The notes below the pieces were generated by a model that saw only the letters and a list, made by a program, of their open reading frames with translations, did no database searches and had not been told where the DNA came from. 58,534 nt of DNA, taken from NCBI GenBank assembly GCA_963617275.1, contig CAVENX010000013.1:1-58534 (forward strand). The letters run 5' to 3'. This document shows, piece by piece, positions 8,418 to 15,798 of this stretch (within the stretch, counting starts at the first letter, position 1; every line of letters starts with the position of its first letter). Made by a program: the position numbers and the translations under genes. The stretch comes from Limivicinus sp963617275. Its GTDB lineage: Bacteria > Bacillota > Clostridia > Oscillospirales > Oscillospiraceae.

Positions 8418-9635
8418 ATGGACAAAGCAACAAAGAGAAAAACTATAATCGGTATAATTGTTCTGATTTTTGCAAACACAGCGGCAGGCGGGGCTGAATG
8501 GTGCTCCTCCGCGCTTGCCGATATTGCAAACGTATTCCCTGATGTTCCTTACAGCATTATTACCCTCGTAAATAACATTCCTAACCTCTGCGCAGTCATC
8601 TTCACAGTCGTAGCTGGCGTTCTCGTCAACAGAAAGATCACCCTGCGCAATATGCTTCTTATCGGCATTGGCTGCCACTGCATCGGCGGTATACTCCCCG
8701 CCCTGTTCGGCGATACCAGCATGGCAATGATGTTCCTTGGCCGCTTTGCCTTCGGTATCGGCTACGGACTTATGCAGGGCATCGGCATCTCCATGAGTCT
8801 CAAGCTCGTAGAGGACAGCAGATTCAGAAAGCATGCCATGGGCTGGGCCGTCGCGGCGCAGTATGCCATGAACATGGTTGCACAGGTCGCAGTCGGCCAT
8901 TTGTGCGCGATCAAGTGGAATTACAGCTTCTTTGTGTATCTCTGGAGCGCTATTCCGTTCCTCGTCGTCCTCTTCCTCTGCCCCAAATTCGAGCTTGACA
9001 CGAATGACACCTCCACCACCGGCGGCAAGCTCGAAGCAATGGCAAAGTCCGGCTCTCTCGGTCAGGCCGTAAAGAATCTGCCGGCGATTGTATGGGTCTT
9101 TTCCGCGATTGCTATCGGCTACATGCTTTGCTATTACCCCATGTTCCTTGTTATCTCCAAGATCATTGTCGGGCGCGGCATCGGCAATTCCGTTACAGTC
9201 GGCAATGCAATGGTGTTCTACTCCGTCGCTACCATAATCGGCGGCGTTGTCTTTGGTTTTGCCGAAAAAATATTTAAGAATAAGACGATGTTTGTAATGC
9301 TTGCCGTCACCGGCATCACGATGCTCGGCCTGTACCTCTCCCACAGCTTCGCTTCCGTCGCCGCATGGCTCGTCGTCAGCGGCATATTCTCCACCGGCAT
9401 CATCCCTGCCTGCATCAGCGCATTCAGCGACAGCGTTGACGAGGAAAATAAGTTCCTTGCGACCTCCATTGCCGAGTCCGGCGTTAACATCGGCGCGTTC
9501 CTCGGCACCCCTTACATTGCGCTTATTGAAGCCCTTGGCGGCACTGCGGACACCGCAATGTTCATTTCCCCGATAATCATGCTCATCCTCGGCTTCGTTA
9601 CGCTCAAATTCTGCAAGAAGGACGTCAAGGCCTGA
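8418..9635 (+). CDS. MFS transporter (second)
   Basis: A 405-residue membrane protein of the major facilitator superfamily with twelve predicted helices. The early segment ANTAAGGAEWCSSALADIANVF parallels the corresponding part of the preceding MFS protein (LEMGGMGLQPALADIAAAF), which suggests a distant duplication. It is 109 bases after the first MFS gene, with a hairpin between. A pair of related carriers beside a pair of related reductases hints at substrate/product exchange or two substrates. Confidence 0.85.
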   Translation: MDKATKRKTIIGIIVLIFANTAAGGAEWCSSALADIANVFPDVPYSIITLVNNIPNLCAVIFTVVAGVLVNRKITLRNMLLIGIGCHCIGGILPALFGDTSMAMMFLGRFAFGIGYGLMQGIGISMSLKLVEDSRFRKHAMGWAVAAQYAMNMVAQVAVGHLCAIKWNYSFFVYLWSAIPFLVVLFLCPKFELDTNDTSTTGGKLEAMAKSGSLGQAVKNLPAIVWVFSAIAIGYMLCYYPMFLVISKIIVGRGIGNSVTVGNAMVFYSVATIIGGVVFGFAEKIFKNKTMFVMLAVTGITMLGLYLSHSFASVAAWLVVSGIFSTGIIPACISAFSDSVDEENKFLATSIAESGVNIGAFLGTPYIALIEALGGTADTAMFISPIIMLILGFVTLKFCKKDVKA

Positions 9636-9667
9636 TTTTGCTTGGCAGAGCCTTCTTTGAAATTCTT

Positions 9668-9693
9668 CCCTCCGGTTTGCTTTGACCGGGGGG
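9668..9693 (+). terminator. Hairpin after the second MFS gene
   Basis: CCCTCCGGT pairs with ACCGGGGGG around an eight-base loop. It is followed by a short A/T-rich stretch, not a clean T run, so it is a weak or partial terminator just before the DMT gene. Confidence 0.5.
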
Positions 9694-9718
9694 ATACTTA
9701 TAATATCAGGTGAATTTT

Positions 9719-10606
9719 ATGTATTCTTTTTTAACCTTAGCCGCCGGTATTCTTATATCGCTTATGGCGGTGCTGAACGGGACGCTGACCGCCGCGATAG
9801 GTCTGTACCTGACAACGGTCATTATTCACATCGCGGCGATATTATTCGCGCTCCTGCTTCTTGGGTTCGGGAAAAAGTCATTTATTCCGAAGCAAAAGCT
9901 TCCTCTGTGGATGTACTCCGGCGGTCTTATAAGTGTGCTGTGTACCCTGTGCAGTAATTTTGCATTCGGCAAAATAAGTCTTATAGCTATTACGGCGCTC
10001 GGTCTGCTTGCGCAGACCGTCACAAGCCTGCTCGTTGACTGTCTCGGGCTGTTCGGTGCCAGAAAGCGCAGAATACGCCATATAACATGGGTTTGTATAG
10101 CGTTTTCTTTCGGCGGAATAATCTACATGCTTTACGGCTCGGAAATGAGCGTTTTTCCGGCGTCGGCTGCCTCATTTGCTGCCGGGGTCGGTCTTGTTGT
10201 ATCAAGAATGATAAGCGCATCCCTTGCGGAATATTCCGGCGCTGTGGGCGGTTCGCTCATCAACCACGCAGTGGGACTTCCGTTTGCGGCAGTGCTGCTG
10301 TTTGTTATCGGCGGCAGCGAGCTTGCCGCACTGCCGGAAAGTCTCGCCGCCGCGCCTGCATGGGCATATCTCGGCGGGATCGCCGGTATGCTCATTATCG
10401 TTATAACAAACGTGGCTCTTCGCCGGGTCTCCGCGTTTCAGGTGTCGCTTCTGCTGTTTGTCGGGCAGGTCTTTTCAAGCGCCGTTATTGATTTCCTTAT
10501 GGGCGCAGATTTCTCCGGACGCACATTCTGCGGCGGAATGCTGATAGCGGCCGGGATTTTATCAAATACTATTCTGGAGAAAAAATTTTCCGGCAAAGAC
10601 GCCTGA
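9719..10606 (+). CDS. DMT-superfamily transporter, YdcZ (DUF606)-like two-domain form
   Basis: A 295-residue protein with about ten hydrophobic helices. The N-terminal motif GILISLMAVLNGTLTAAIG and its repeat in the second half are typical of YdcZ/DUF606 members of the drug/metabolite transporter superfamily; here two DUF606-like halves are joined. I prefer ATG at 9719, which has aggtg six bases upstream, over the GTG at 9710. It is the last gene of the reductase block. A repeat B copy begins three bases after its stop. The substrate is unknown. Confidence 0.8.
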   Translation: MYSFLTLAAGILISLMAVLNGTLTAAIGLYLTTVIIHIAAILFALLLLGFGKKSFIPKQKLPLWMYSGGLISVLCTLCSNFAFGKISLIAITALGLLAQTVTSLLVDCLGLFGARKRRIRHITWVCIAFSFGGIIYMLYGSEMSVFPASAASFAAGVGLVVSRMISASLAEYSGAVGGSLINHAVGLPFAAVLLFVIGGSELAALPESLAAAPAWAYLGGIAGMLIIVITNVALRRVSAFQVSLLLFVGQVFSSAVIDFLMGADFSGRTFCGGMLIAAGILSNTILEKKFSGKDA

Positions 10607-10609
10607 CAG

Positions 10610-10717
10610 CGTCAGAAGAAGCTTGCGGCGTTCCGCTTTCGCCTTGCGGTGAAAACTCCATTTTGCGCGTTCCTTCTTCCTCTTCAAATCAAACCCACTT
10701 CGTTGGGCTTTGATTTG
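10610..10717 (-). repeat. Dispersed repeat family B, copy 1
   Basis: A 108-base element read on the minus strand. It starts with the hairpin CAAATCaaAGCCCA / TGGGTTtGATTTG, continues with gaagaggaa, and ends in cgcaagcttcttctgacg. The copy at 58015-58122 has the same length and most bases in common. Both copies keep one frame open, encoding a peptide of the form SGFDLKRKxExxKxSFxRKAxxERxKLLLT. It begins three bases past the DMT transporter stop. Confidence 0.8.
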
Positions 10718-11012
10718 ATTTCCGTGGGTTACGACACGTCTGCGTCTCAAAAACCAAAAATCGCACAAAAATCCATTGCTGTCAGGTGCAGGCAGTTTTG
10801 ACGTAGCAGAAATGCGTTCAGGCAATGAAAATTCAGCAGGCAGTACTTGATTATTGGCAAGGGCTTTGAAGCCGCATGGACGTTTTTCTGCCCGTCAAAA
10901 CCGTGTGTCTCCTTGTCAACTGATGGTATTTTTTGCATTTATATGTTATAATCGTAATGGAATCCGGCATATGCTGTCCATATTTTAATAATTTCAGACA
11001 AGGATCCTTTAT
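10718..11012. other. Intergenic stretch with no recognised gene
   Basis: Nearly 300 bases between repeat B and the methyltransferase. I see no convincing coding sequence. The only clear signal is an extended -10 (TGtTATAAT, TATAAT at 10947-10952), which probably starts the methyltransferase transcript. A 12-base string atttcagacaag occurs both at 10992 and within the first codons of the methyltransferase. Confidence 0.5.
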
Positions 11013-11945
11013 ATGATTTCAGACAAGTCTCCGAGAAACAAAACAATTGATCTGGACATTGACGGCGGCAGGCATTATCTTGAGCGCTGTGTAAGACTCA
11101 CAACGCCCGCCGCGCTTGATGACGTGATCGATAAAACCATAACCGGCGATTCCTTTGAGATCATGCCATTGCTGCCGCCTGAGAGCTTTGATCTGATAAT
11201 CGCCGACCCGCCGTACAACCTTACCAAGTCGTACAACGGCAGCGTTTTCCGGAAGCAGGCGCGGGTGGAATATGAAGCGTACACACGCCGGTGGCTCTCG
11301 CTTGCCGTACCGCTGCTGAAAGAAGGCGGAACGATGTACGTCTGCTGCGATTGGGAAAGCAGCCTGACGATCGGCAATCTTCTGGGCGATTTTCTGACGG
11401 TCAGGAACCGCATAACATGGCAGCGTGAAAAGGGGCGCGGCGCGGCTGCCAACTGGAAAAACGGCATGGAGGACATCTGGTTTGCAACAAAGGGCGATGT
11501 TTATTATTTTGACCTTTCCTCGGTAAAGCAGCGCAGGCGTGTGGTCGCGCCGTACCGGAAGAACGGCGAACCGAAGGATTGGACGGAAACTCCGTCCGGC
11601 TCCTACCGCGACACATGTCCCTCCAACTTCTGGGACGATATAACCGTACCGTTCTGGTCGATGAACGAAAACACGGCGCACCCCACGCAGAAGAGCGAAA
11701 AACTGCTTGCAAAGCTTATCCTTGCAAGCTCGCGCCCCGGCGCGGCTGTATTTGACCCGTTTCTCGGTTCCGGAAGCACAAGCGTCACGGCAAAGAAGCT
11801 TGCAAGGCACTATGTAGGCATAGAAAAAGAAGAGCGGTACTGCGTCTGGGCGGAGATGAGGCTTGAAGCGGCTGAAACAGACAAAGCCATACAGGGTTAC
11901 GAAAACGGAATATTCTTTGAAAGGAACTTTCATAACGCAAAATAA
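11013..11945 (+). CDS. Orphan site-specific DNA methyltransferase (N6-adenine or N4-cytosine, beta class)
   Basis: 310 residues. The catalytic motif IV DPPY is at residues 65-68. The C-terminal TAHPTQKSEKLL (221-232) and the AdoMet-binding motif FDPFLGSGSTSV (247-258) follow. The order catalytic motif first, AdoMet motif last is the beta arrangement seen in CcrM-like and many type II amino-methyltransferases. No restriction endonuclease, specificity subunit or other defence gene adjoins it, so it is probably a solitary regulatory or phage-derived methylase. It has its own promoter-like box at 10947 and a weak aagga site. The target sequence cannot be inferred. Confidence 0.88.
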   Translation: MISDKSPRNKTIDLDIDGGRHYLERCVRLTTPAALDDVIDKTITGDSFEIMPLLPPESFDLIIADPPYNLTKSYNGSVFRKQARVEYEAYTRRWLSLAVPLLKEGGTMYVCCDWESSLTIGNLLGDFLTVRNRITWQREKGRGAAANWKNGMEDIWFATKGDVYYFDLSSVKQRRRVVAPYRKNGEPKDWTETPSGSYRDTCPSNFWDDITVPFWSMNENTAHPTQKSEKLLAKLILASSRPGAAVFDPFLGSGSTSVTAKKLARHYVGIEKEERYCVWAEMRLEAAETDKAIQGYENGIFFERNFHNAK

Positions 11946-11947
11946 CC

Positions 11948-11966
11948 CCGTGCTGTCATCGCACGG
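11948..11966 (+). terminator. Short hairpin after the methyltransferase
   Basis: CCGTGC and GCACGG form a hairpin a few bases past the stop at 11945, followed by agttt. A second, longer hairpin lies at 11990-12023. Confidence 0.5.
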
Positions 11967-11989
11967 AGTTTCCGGATAATTATAAGGGC

Positions 11990-12023
11990 AAAACTGCTTC
12001 GGATATCAATCCGAAGCAGTTTT
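11990..12023. terminator. Hairpin at the convergent methyltransferase/gtrA junction
   Basis: AAAACTGCTTCGG pairs with CCGAAGCAGTTTT around atatcaat. It could work in both directions. Its right part (ggatatcaatccgaagcagttttgt, 12001-12025) is repeated exactly at 12217-12241, on the other side of a family A repeat. Confidence 0.7.
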
Positions 12024-12025
12024 GT

Positions 12026-12216
12026 CTGCTTTTCAAAGAAGCAGGCTTCTTTGAAAAAAGGGGCTGCACTGCGCTCCGTGCCTCGGTTGTTCGCCGCAGA
12101 CGAACAATTCGACACTCGCTCCGTGAGAAGTGTTTTCTCCGACGTACACGCCGCCGGAGAAAATGATCAAAACTGTTTTTTGCCTGCGGGCAAAAAACTC
12201 TGCGAGGCTCGACTTT
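12026..12216 (+). repeat. Dispersed repeat family A, full copy 1 (191 bp)
   Basis: A chain of hairpins: TTTTCAAAGAAGC/GCTTCTTTGAAAA, then ttgttcg-ccgcaga-cgaacaa, then gttttctccg.../cggagaaaa, then TTTTTTGCC/GGGCAAAAAA, ending ctctgcgaggct. The copy at 52287-52475 on the minus strand has the same order. The element is bounded on both sides by a 25-base direct repeat of the local terminator hairpin (12001-12025 and 12217-12241). One frame is open through the whole element and encodes nearly the same peptide in both full copies. Confidence 0.85.
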
Positions 12217-12221
12217 GGATA

Positions 12222-12677
12222 TCAATCCGAAGCAGTTTTGTTTCTTTTTTTTGAAAAAACCCATTTGTTCTGAATAAAATAGCTGATTACGAACAAAACA
12301 CCGTCCACGATAACCTTAACAACAGTCTGCAAAAGGTCGTCCTCTATGCCTAATAGCGCGTTCGCGCCATGGAGCAAAAGCTCCGAGGCCAGAAGCTGCG
12401 GCAGACACAGGCAATAATACTTTGCAAGCGCGCGTCCGTAATCCTCCTTGCCGTGGCGGAAAACTATGAAATTATTCACATTGAAATTGAAAAAGGACGA
12501 TAACGCACGCGCCATACACAGCGCGGCAGACGAAGCCTGCGCGTCCCCCATATTCAGCACAATACCGAACAGAAAGTGGTTGAACACATAATACAGCGCC
12601 GTATCTACAACAAACGCCGATGCAGAACTTAAAACATACCGCAGCCCGGAATATTTTTCAAACAACTTTTTCAGCAT
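12222..12677 (-). CDS. GtrA-family membrane protein
   Basis: 151 residues with four predicted membrane helices, matching the GtrA/DPMS3-like family of small flippase-associated proteins that carry lipid-linked sugars across the membrane. The typical signatures are the N-terminal RYVLSSASAFVVDTALYYVF and the C-terminal DGVLFVISYFIQNKWVF. It begins one base after the GT2 gene stop, a common partnership: GT2 makes a polyprenyl-phosphate sugar and GtrA helps translocate it. Its last residues (NKTASD) and stop are encoded by the repeated hairpin flank of the family A element, so the original 3' end may have been altered. Confidence 0.88.
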   Translation of the reverse strand: MLKKLFEKYSGLRYVLSSASAFVVDTALYYVFNHFLFGIVLNMGDAQASSAALCMARALSSFFNFNVNNFIVFRHGKEDYGRALAKYYCLCLPQLLASELLLHGANALLGIEDDLLQTVVKVIVDGVLFVISYFIQNKWVFSKKRNKTASD

Positions 12678-12678
12678 A

Positions 12679-13401
12679 TTATTCCCTGCTAAGCAAATAT
12701 TTCAGCATTACCTTTGCAATACGCCATGAATCTTTCACGGCGTTGTAATGCGAGCTGTAATCCTCCGGGTCATACACAGTGGTGATAGGCTGCTCATAGA
12801 ACTCAATCCCGTGGCGCTTCATGTAGAGAAGCATATTTGTCTCATACTCAAAGCGCTCTCCCTCGATTTCGGCAAAGCTTTTAAAATAACGCGCCGGAAT
12901 GGCTCTCAGCCCGGTCTGCGTATCGTTTATTTTTATTCCGAACAGTGTGCGGAACATTCTGGAGGTGGACTTGTTGCCCGCAACGCTTCTCGGCGGAACA
13001 CCCTCCTGATCAAAATCCCTTGAGCCAAGCACGACCTTGTCCTCAAGCTCAAGCATCTTCATCCCGCACTTTATGATATCGTCCGCAAGGTGCTGCCCAT
13101 CGCCGTCTATCGTAATTGCACCCTTGACCTGCGGAAGCCGCTCATGCACATAGGAAATGGCCGTTTTCAAGCCTCTGCCCTTTCCTTTGTTAACGCCGTG
13201 GTGGATCACATGGGTCTGCGGGAGTTTTTCCGCCTCATCAAAGAAACGCTGGTGTTCGTCGTCGCTTCCGTCGTCAACGATCACAATATGCTCAAAGCCC
13301 TTTTCCACAAGGCCTTTTACAACGCCGGTGAATTTTTTATCCGGATTAAGAGACGGCAGAATTATCGCCGTCTCTTTAAAAACTTCATTGCTGTCAGCCA
13401 T
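12679..13401 (-). CDS. Family 2 glycosyltransferase, polyprenyl-phosphate sugar synthase-like
   Basis: 240 residues. The GT-A fold signatures are present: IVIVDDGSDDE near residue 40, the metal-binding ITIDGDGQH (DxD) near residue 97, and DTQTGLRAIP, the loop characteristic of dolichyl/polyprenyl-phosphate mannose or glucose synthases. There is no C-terminal membrane domain; membrane coupling is presumably supplied by the adjacent GtrA protein. It lies 18 bases after the membrane-anchored protein at 13420, in the same operon. The sugar donor is unknown. Confidence 0.9.
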   Translation of the reverse strand: MADSNEVFKETAIILPSLNPDKKFTGVVKGLVEKGFEHIVIVDDGSDDEHQRFFDEAEKLPQTHVIHHGVNKGKGRGLKTAISYVHERLPQVKGAITIDGDGQHLADDIIKCGMKMLELEDKVVLGSRDFDQEGVPPRSVAGNKSTSRMFRTLFGIKINDTQTGLRAIPARYFKSFAEIEGERFEYETNMLLYMKRHGIEFYEQPITTVYDPEDYSSHYNAVKDSWRIAKVMLKYLLSRE

Positions 13402-13419
13402 TTTCTCTCTCCTCGGAAA

Positions 13420-14547
13420 TCACGTCATTGAAACGGCCTTTATATCATTGCCCGAGTCATACACAAGCACGTTCAGTTCGCTCGTATTTTTGACCTCGCC
13501 CTGACCGGTCGTATAGGTTGTCGTATCGGCCACAATGCTGCACACACAGTAGCCGCCGCCAAGATTGATCGCGCCTTTCAGGATATATGAATCCAGATTA
13601 AAACTTGAGGTATGCGCCCAGCTCAAGCCGTCCTGGTTCTGCTGCATTCTCTGGTCAAGGTCGCTGCCGGACAGCAGATACGGTGAAAGATTGCCGTAGC
13701 CCGCACCCTTGTTGAGACCCGAAATGTACTTGAGATATTCATAGGTGAATTTTGAGCAGAACGTGTCGAGGCGGGTCAGTTGATCGCTGCTGCAAGGCTC
13801 GATAAACTGCGAATCGTCACTCTCCGGGTCGATCACCACAACCTCACCGTTCTCATTCTGAATTACCGGCTCAATATTCCCTATGATGTTGTCATACTCA
13901 TATTTCACCTTTGTAGGCAGATTCGGCACGATTTCATAGTAATTTTCAAGCACGTCGTATTTTATGCCTCTCTCGACAATATAGTCCAGCGTAAGCGCTT
14001 TCCCGTTCAGCAGAACGGTATATGTCTCGGGCACGGTGACTTCTATTGAGGAGTAGAGACCGTTGAAGTCAAACTCCTCCTTGCTGACAAGCCACGGACG
14101 CAGATCCCACGGAAGGGGCAGTTCGTATCCGTATACGGTATAGCGGGCGTCCTTTGTCTCATCCTTTACAAGTGTGACGCTTCCGAAGCATCTGTTGTCG
14201 CAGACAAGCATATACGTTTTTGTATCGCTGCTGCCGCTGTCGCTGTCCGTTTCATAGTACTCGATGGGTCCGCTGAAAATCTGCTTTACATAATTGCTTA
14301 CCTCTTCATCCGTCTGGTATTCATGAGGCATCTGTGCAAGCGTATTCAGCACGCTCTCATCAAGAAAATTCTTCTGCAAATTCTCCGTATAGGCTTTTAT
14401 TACCTTGTCCGGCCCGGAGTCCTCAAAGACTATTGCAAAGTCCCAGAGTATCCTCAGTCCGAAAAACACAACGGCAAGCAGAGCAATCGTATATAAAAAC
14501 AGAAAAACCCAATACAGCACGCTGCCGGTCTTTTTTTTCTTTGTCAT
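13420..14547 (-). CDS. Membrane-anchored extracytoplasmic protein of unknown function
   Basis: 375 residues. A Lys-rich start is followed by one strong membrane helix at about residues 11-35 (VLYWVFLFLYTIALLAVVFF), with the rest predicted outside the cell. The outer part is acidic and beta-rich and has no motif I recognise. It lies between a phosphodiester glycosidase (17 bases upstream) and a GT2/GtrA pair, all on one strand, so I infer a role in surface glycan or lipid-linked sugar metabolism. Confidence 0.75.
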   Translation of the reverse strand: MTKKKKTGSVLYWVFLFLYTIALLAVVFFGLRILWDFAIVFEDSGPDKVIKAYTENLQKNFLDESVLNTLAQMPHEYQTDEEVSNYVKQIFSGPIEYYETDSDSGSSDTKTYMLVCDNRCFGSVTLVKDETKDARYTVYGYELPLPWDLRPWLVSKEEFDFNGLYSSIEVTVPETYTVLLNGKALTLDYIVERGIKYDVLENYYEIVPNLPTKVKYEYDNIIGNIEPVIQNENGEVVVIDPESDDSQFIEPCSSDQLTRLDTFCSKFTYEYLKYISGLNKGAGYGNLSPYLLSGSDLDQRMQQNQDGLSWAHTSSFNLDSYILKGAINLGGGYCVCSIVADTTTYTTGQGEVKNTSELNVLVYDSGNDIKAVSMT

Positions 14548-14564
14548 AAGCCGAGCTTCACTCC

Positions 14565-15656
14565 TTACTTAAAGAGGAATACCGAGGGGAAAAGTCTTGA
14601 CGTCGCTTCTCCGCTGGGTTTATTGACATATCTGCCGTTGTAGTACATCGTCGTGGACGAGCCTCCGTCCATATTTATTGCGTTGATGGCGCCTCTTTCA
14701 AGCATGATGTCTATGCAGTCCTGATACGTTGCACCCATACTGTGAACCTGTCTGCCGTCTATGCATAACATCATCACCGCGCCGTCGCCGCGCTGTCCGA
14801 TTGCTGTGCGCGGGTTGACACCGCTGCCGAGGGATTCCTTGGAGGCTGGTTCGCCGTTTGTTATGAGCAGCGGGCCGAAGGACACGCCGTTGACAACTCC
14901 GAACTGCTGTGCAAGCCAATCGTTGAAATAGCCGAAGTACATCTTGCCGTCCTTATCGAAGCCGACAAATGCGCTTTCACCGTTCGTATCGCCGTAGCAC
15001 TTTCCGTCGATTATAGTAAGGCCGACAGGCAGGCCGCCGGAGCCGGTGCCGCCTTCATCCTTGAAGCCGCCGCCGTTTACGCCGCCGAGAGCGCCATACT
15101 TCTGCACAAGCTGCTCCATTGTCCAGCCGGAACCGCCGAAATTATCCGGTGTGCCGATAATAACGCGCTTAGGATCAAGAACGGTTATCATATAGCCGAC
15201 ATAGCCGCGGCCCTTGATCTCCTCAAAAATAATACCGTCGCCGTCATCGTCTACGGCATACTTGCTCTCTATTCCTTCCGTAGAGTTCGTTTCCTCCGTA
15301 TCGGAAGCGCCAACCGTCGTAACGGGCGGCACGTATTTTTTCACGTCGCTTGCGTCGGCAACGATCTGATCGACAGTTGCCGAGTCAAGAAACAGGTTTG
15401 AAACAAAGCCGAAACGCCTTGTTTCCTTCATCGTCAGCACAAATGTGTCTCTTAGCTCCTGCGATGGGCCACATTCAAAAACATACGCCGCGCCGAAAAG
15501 AGCGACGATCGCTACGATCGCTGTGGCAAACATAAAGCCGAAGATCCTGTCCATAGTGCGCATGAATTTATTTACCTGCCTGCTGCGGACATTTTTTGCC
15601 TTCCGGAGGCGGGGACTGTCCTGCTGCGGCATATCGTCTCTGTAATTATCCTTCAC
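14565..15656 (-). CDS. Phosphodiester glycosidase family protein (NAGPA domain), membrane anchored
   Basis: 363 residues. A single N-terminal membrane helix at about residues 38-62 follows a basic cytoplasmic tail. An acidic Thr/Ser-rich linker comes next, then a NAGPA/DUF2233 domain from about residue 150. Hallmarks are GALGGVNGGGF, the NPRTAIGQ segment and NAINMDGGSSTTMYYNG near the C terminus. The family removes a sugar 1-phosphodiester cap (GlcNAc-1-P uncovering enzyme in animals; wall-glycan enzymes in bacteria). It is first in the minus-strand glycan operon ending with gtrA. The exact substrate is unknown. Confidence 0.88.
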   Translation of the reverse strand: MKDNYRDDMPQQDSPRLRKAKNVRSRQVNKFMRTMDRIFGFMFATAIVAIVALFGAAYVFECGPSQELRDTFVLTMKETRRFGFVSNLFLDSATVDQIVADASDVKKYVPPVTTVGASDTEETNSTEGIESKYAVDDDGDGIIFEEIKGRGYVGYMITVLDPKRVIIGTPDNFGGSGWTMEQLVQKYGALGGVNGGGFKDEGGTGSGGLPVGLTIIDGKCYGDTNGESAFVGFDKDGKMYFGYFNDWLAQQFGVVNGVSFGPLLITNGEPASKESLGSGVNPRTAIGQRGDGAVMMLCIDGRQVHSMGATYQDCIDIMLERGAINAINMDGGSSTTMYYNGRYVNKPSGEATSRLFPSVFLFK

Positions 15657-15748
15657 TGTAAAACACTCCTTGGGAACGTGGTTTATCAGCTTATTTTATC
15701 ACATGCAAATTACATTTACAAGGAGAAAGAATAATTTAATAGTTATGT

Positions 15749-15785
15749 AAAAAACAGCCCTGAACCGAAGTTCAGAGCTGTTTTA
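15749..15785 (-). terminator. Terminator of the str operon (after tuf)
   Basis: On the minus strand, AAAACAGCTCTGAAC-TTCG-GTTCAGGGCTGTTTTTT forms a long stem with a stable UUCG loop and a T run, 14 bases after the tuf stop. It is the best intrinsic terminator in the window. Confidence 0.95.
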
Positions 15786-15798
15786 TAGAACTTATAAA

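Noticed and set aside
10747..10938. 63-codon minus-strand frame between repeat B and the methyltransferase
   Set aside because: No ribosome binding site, no recognisable composition, and it overlaps the promoter region of the methyltransferase.
11013..11945. Complete restriction-modification system
   Set aside because: Only the methyltransferase is present; neighbouring sequence has no nuclease or specificity gene.
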